Shown here one piece after another: positions 5,262-7,667 of a stretch of DNA of 7,667 bases. The position numbers were made by a program, and so were the translations under genes. The stretch is from positions 1 through 7,667 of the forward strand of contig CAZRML010000018.1 of the NCBI GenBank assembly GCA_964601205.1, in the 5' to 3' direction. Source of the stretch: JAQVEM01 sp964601205. GTDB lineage: Bacteria > Actinomycetota > Humimicrobiia > Humimicrobiales > Humimicrobiaceae. Numbering within the stretch: position 1 is the first letter of the stretch; every line of letters begins with the position of its first letter. The notes beneath the pieces are model-generated. The model saw only the letters and a program-made list of their open reading frames with translations. It did not search any database and was not told the origin of the DNA.

Positions 5262-7058
5262 CTATTTAATATAAATTAATTCCTGGCCTTCTGAAACCCT
5301 CTGGCCCCTGCTTACAGCGATAGCAGAAATAGTCCCTTTAACAGCTGATTTTATTTCGGTTTCCATTTTCATTGCTTCTAAAATCATGACAATCTGCCCT
5401 TCATTTATTACATCTCCTACCTTGACCGGTATCTTATGAACAGAACCGGCAATTGGTGCTTTTATGACCACGTGATCTGCGGTCTCTATTTTTTCAGAAT
5501 CTGATGTTATCTGATTTTTTTCTATCCCTTTTTTGACTGAAACCTTAAACTTTTTTCCATTAACAATTGCATTATCGCCCTCGAAAGAAACAGCATATTT
5601 TTTATTGTTTATGTTTACAGTGAATTCATTGCTTTCAATGTCCGGTTGTTTTTTTTCTTTCTTTCTTACCATTACCTTACCCTCACCTTTAAGGAAAGCG
5701 ATACCCTTTTCTTTGCAGGTTGCAGCAATGAAAATATTTTCGTCATTTATTTCTATTCCATTATCTATTAACATTTTTTTTGCAGCTCCGATACCTTTAT
5801 CTGGATTTTTCTCATCAATGTCCAGGGGGCTTTCTGTGGTCTGCTTTAATCCCAGTTGTTCGGAAGCTATTCTAATAATTTGAGGGTCGGGCTTTAAGGG
5901 AGTCTTTCCAAAATATCCCAGCACCATCTTTCCATAACCCTCTGCTATCTTTTTCCAGTCTCCAAACATAACATTGTTAAAAGCCTGCTGGAAGTAAAAC
6001 TGGGAAACGGGAGTAACACTTGTGCCATAGCCTCCTTTTCTTACTACTTCACCCATTTCCGATATAATATCGGGGAACTTGTCCATAATATTGTTATCTC
6101 TCATCATCTGGGTATTGGCAGTCAGTGCACCGCCCGGCATGGGAGAGAATGGAATTAGAGGTTCAACTCTCTGGGCCTCCGGAGGATAAAAATAGTCTTT
6201 CATGCAATCTTTAAAAATCATTTCGGCCTTCAGTATCTTATCAATATTTATCCCCAGGTCATATTCGGTTCCTCTTAAAGCATGCCACATGGTTACTATA
6301 TCTGGATGGGAAGTACCTCCTGAAACCGGTGCCATGGCCAGATCTATTCCATCAGCACCTGCGTCAAGTGCTGCTTTATGGCATATAACACTGCAGCCTG
6401 CTGTTTCATGGGTATGGAATCTTAAATGAGTTTTTTTGGGAAGTATTTCTCTTGCACGTTTTATAGTTTCATATACTGTGGCAGGTGTAGATGTGCCGGA
6501 AGCATCTTTAAAACATATGGAGTCAAATGGTATATCAGCCTCTAAAATATTATTTAGTACACCTATGTAAAAATCAGGGTCATGTGCACCTTTAGAGCCT
6601 TTTGGAAGTGCCATCATGGTAATGGCTATCTCATGTTTAAGTCCGGCATCGACTATGCATTTTCCACTATAAATAAGATTATTGACATCATTTAAGGCAT
6701 CAAAATTTCTAATGGTGGTAATTCCATGTTTTTTAAACAGCTCTGCGTGAAGCTTTATTATATCTCTTGGCTGGGAATCAAGGCCAACCACATTCACCCC
6801 TCTTGCCAGGGTTTGTAAATTTGCGTCTTTTCCTGCTACCTCTCTGAACGTCTCCATGTTTTTGAAGGCATCTTCGTTGCAGTAAAAATATGAAGATTGA
6901 AACATTGCCCCGCCGCCGGCTTCAAAGTGATTTATGCCGGCTTCTCTGGCCGCTTCAATAGCAGGTAAATAATCATTAATTAAAACTCTGGCTCCGAATA
7001 CGGATTGAAAACCGTCCCTGAAGGAAAGATCTGCAATTTTAATAAATTTTTTTGCCAC
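5262..7058 (-). CDS. oadA: Biotin-dependent decarboxylase alpha subunit (OadA / PycB type)
   Basis: This 598-residue cytoplasmic subunit combines a carboxyltransferase and a biotin carrier. It transfers CO2 from a keto acid, most likely oxaloacetate, to biotin. Domains (numbered from GTG 7058): carboxyltransferase barrel about 5-275, conserved PYC_OADA region about 280-470, linker about 470-530, and biotinyl domain about 530-598. Visible metal/catalytic residues are FRDGFQS (D15), FKDASGTS (K184) and HTHETAG (H215, H217), as in the OadA/pyruvate carboxylase family. EAMKMET places the biotinylated lysine at K564. The barrel motifs SFRDGFQSVFGARV, GGGAMFQSS and NFDALNDVNNL differ from classical OadA (LRDAHQS, ESWGGATFD). 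They recall the PycB-like proteins of Campylobacter and relatives, so a pyruvate carboxylase B role is possible, but there is no pycA here and oadB/oadG flank it. An in-frame TTG at 7064 lies only one base from GGGAG, while GTG 7058 sits seven bases from it and gives the usual VAKKF start. The linker is short and charged, not the Pro/Ala-rich hinge common in OadA. Confidence 0.94.
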   Translation of the reverse strand: MAKKFIKIADLSFRDGFQSVFGARVLINDYLPAIEAAREAGINHFEAGGGAMFQSSYFYCNEDAFKNMETFREVAGKDANLQTLARGVNVVGLDSQPRDIIKLHAELFKKHGITTIRNFDALNDVNNLIYSGKCIVDAGLKHEIAITMMALPKGSKGAHDPDFYIGVLNNILEADIPFDSICFKDASGTSTPATVYETIKRAREILPKKTHLRFHTHETAGCSVICHKAALDAGADGIDLAMAPVSGGTSHPDIVTMWHALRGTEYDLGINIDKILKAEMIFKDCMKDYFYPPEAQRVEPLIPFSPMPGGALTANTQMMRDNNIMDKFPDIISEMGEVVRKGGYGTSVTPVSQFYFQQAFNNVMFGDWKKIAEGYGKMVLGYFGKTPLKPDPQIIRIASEQLGLKQTTESPLDIDEKNPDKGIGAAKKMLIDNGIEINDENIFIAATCKEKGIAFLKGEGKVMVRKKEKKQPDIESNEFTVNINNKKYAVSFEGDNAIVNGKKFKVSVKKGIEKNQITSDSEKIETADHVVIKAPIAGSVHKIPVKVGDVINEGQIVMILEAMKMETEIKSAVKGTISAIAVSRGQRVSEGQELIYIK

Positions 7059-7065
7059 TTTCAAG

Positions 7066-7070
7066 CTCCC
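7066..7070 (-). promoter_or_regulatory. Ribosome binding site deciding the oadA start
   Basis: On the minus strand this is GGGAG, with seven bases between it and GTG 7058-7056. The alternative TTG at 7064-7062 would be only one base away, too close for initiation. The site lies in the 18-base gap after oadG. Confidence 0.7.
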
Positions 7071-7076
7071 ATTAAA

Positions 7077-7295
7077 TTATTTTTTTATGGATTTTCTAAT
7101 AGCTGCTACAGCCACCGCTATCTCTTCCGGTGAATACTCCTGATTCCCGGCAATTGACGAAGAAAGGTCTTCATTACCTGCTGGAAGGAAATTTATAAAG
7201 AATTTTATGCCGTACATAATGGCTACGATGATAGATAAAAATATGAATACTATAGCCATCCCGAGAATCATAGTAATAAGTCCTTCTATCAGCAT
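7077..7295 (-). CDS. oadG: Na+-pumping decarboxylase gamma subunit
   Basis: This is an intact 72-residue protein of the OadG family. One N-terminal membrane helix (residues 4-34: LITMILGMAIVFIFLSIIVA and on) carries the typical G-M-x-x-V-F pattern. A short acidic linker follows, and then a C-terminal cytoplasmic helix ending EEIAVAVAAIRKSIKK, the segment that in this family binds the alpha subunit. It anchors the soluble alpha subunit to OadB and assists assembly. I saw no His-rich metal-binding tail as found in Klebsiella OadG. Its ATG overlaps the stop of the biotin ligase gene by seven bases (ATGCTGA). A GGGAG lies seven bases upstream, inside the ligase gene, so the two are probably translationally coupled. 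oadA follows after 18 bases. Confidence 0.88.
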   Translation of the reverse strand: MLIEGLITMILGMAIVFIFLSIIVAIMYGIKFFINFLPAGNEDLSSSIAGNQEYSPEEIAVAVAAIRKSIKK

Positions 7296-7667
7296 ATTAT
7301 TTCTCCCACGCTTATAATTTTTTCAGTATTGTTACAATTTAAAACAAGCTGGCCTTTATCATCTATTTCTTTTACCATACCATAATATTTTTTATTGAAA
7401 ACGTCTACTTCAATCATTTTTCCTAAAACCATATTTCTACAGTTGTACTCATCTTTAATTAGCAAAAAGCCCTGTTTTAGCAGTTCATCATATTGGGTAA
7501 AAAATTCTTCCAGAAGATAATCCAAAAACCTGTCTGTGCTTATTTTTCTTTTTAATAAAATATTTAAAGATGTGGCCGGCTGGTCTATTGTCCCCAGTGA
7601 TTTTCTATCCATGTTTAAATTTACTCCTACGCCAATAACTACTCCCTGCAAAAAATAACCCTGTATA
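7289..7667 (-). CDS. birA: Biotin-protein ligase, C-terminal part (continues at 1-416)
   Basis: This is the C-terminal side of the ligase, and it runs off the right edge. The 7572-7667 part repeats positions 1-96. It contains GVVIGVGVNLN (the conserved strand after the catalytic lysine region), a helical stretch (RFLDYLLEEFFTQYDELL), and the small SH3-like C-terminal domain typical of BirA (NMVLGKMIEVDV, YYGMVKEIDDKGQLVL, VGEI). It stops at TGA 7291-7289, overlapping the oadG start. The only start codons in this stretch lie inside the conserved strand region, so this is not a separate gene. Position as first gene of the operon suggests the enzyme biotinylates the K564 lysine of the adjacent OadA. 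Other cellular biotin proteins could also be substrates. Confidence 0.92.
   Translation of the reverse strand, partial: IQGYFLQGVVIGVGVNLNMDRKSLGTIDQPATSLNILLKRKISTDRFLDYLLEEFFTQYDELLKQGFLLIKDEYNCRNMVLGKMIEVDVFNKKYYGMVKEIDDKGQLVLNCNNTEKIISVGEIIC
7572..7667. repeat. Terminal direct repeat, right copy (circular overlap)
   Basis: Exact copy of positions 1-96. Base 7571 (T) is followed by the repeat, and in the left copy base 97 continues the ligase gene. Merging the copies leaves a continuous 699-base coding stretch, from 416 round to 7289, that is a multiple of three. Confidence 0.95.

Noticed and set aside
4113..5274. Plus-strand open frames opposite oadB (4198-4422, 4456-4725, 4771-5274)
   Set aside because: They are antisense shadows of a strongly conserved membrane protein gene, with low-complexity translations.
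5533..6429. Plus-strand open frames opposite oadA
   Set aside because: They are antisense to the conserved OadA coding sequence, with no ribosome binding sites or recognisable domains.
7289..7651. Separate 120-residue gene starting at TTG 7651
   Set aside because: The TTG is an internal leucine codon of the biotin ligase. The frame continues upstream through the circle join with conserved motifs.
1..7667. Plasmid, phage, CRISPR array, tRNA or rRNA content
   Set aside because: Despite the circular overlap, no replication, capsid, integrase or transposase gene, no regularly spaced repeats, and no tRNA- or rRNA-like sequence was seen.

Overview
The window is 7,667 bases of AT-rich bacterial DNA. 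Several gene starts carry a GGAGG/GGGAG-type ribosome binding site. The gene content (a Na+-pumping biotin-dependent decarboxylase, a DegV protein, a membrane protein of the VTT/DedA group) suggests an anaerobic or fermentative bacterium; I cannot name the lineage. The first 96 bases recur exactly as the last 96, and a biotin-protein ligase gene reads through that overlap without losing frame. The window is therefore best read as a circular sequence of 7,571 unique bases, written with a 96-base overlap.

Minus strand, read right to left and across the circle join: a biotin-protein ligase (birA-like; 416 down to 1, continuing from 7571 down to 7289), then oadG (7295-7077), oadA (7058-5262) and oadB (5249-4113). 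This is one tight operon with a 7-base overlap and gaps of under 20 bases. It makes a biotin ligase together with the gamma, alpha and beta parts of a sodium-translocating decarboxylase, most like oxaloacetate decarboxylase. The ligase would put biotin on the alpha subunit. The alpha subunit moves CO2 from the substrate to biotin. The beta subunit decarboxylates carboxybiotin and exports Na+. The gamma subunit holds the complex at the membrane.

Convergent to oadB is a VTT-family membrane protein gene (3417-4092) with a single-base frameshift. Divergent from it is an intact degV-like gene (3142-2279). Both appear to be served by the 274-base gap between them, which holds candidate promoters and a small palindrome.

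The stretch 417-2241 differs from the rest: most of it is broken. It holds the tail of a peptidoglycan-binding protein lacking its N-terminus and carrying a frameshift, one intact lipoprotein gene, and the head and tail of a PNPOx-like flavoprotein whose middle has been deleted. The birA-like gene is also cut, at its very first conserved motif, exactly where this stretch begins. The point near 416-421 is therefore a rearrangement junction, either real (tandem duplication or excised circle) or made in assembly. No replication, mobilisation, integrase or transposase gene is present, so the circle does not look like a self-sufficient plasmid. I found no new defence or mobile system. The main interest is the junction, the cluster of broken genes, and the ligase-plus-decarboxylase operon with an unusual alpha-subunit subtype. 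No stretch longer than 300 bases lacks a gene.
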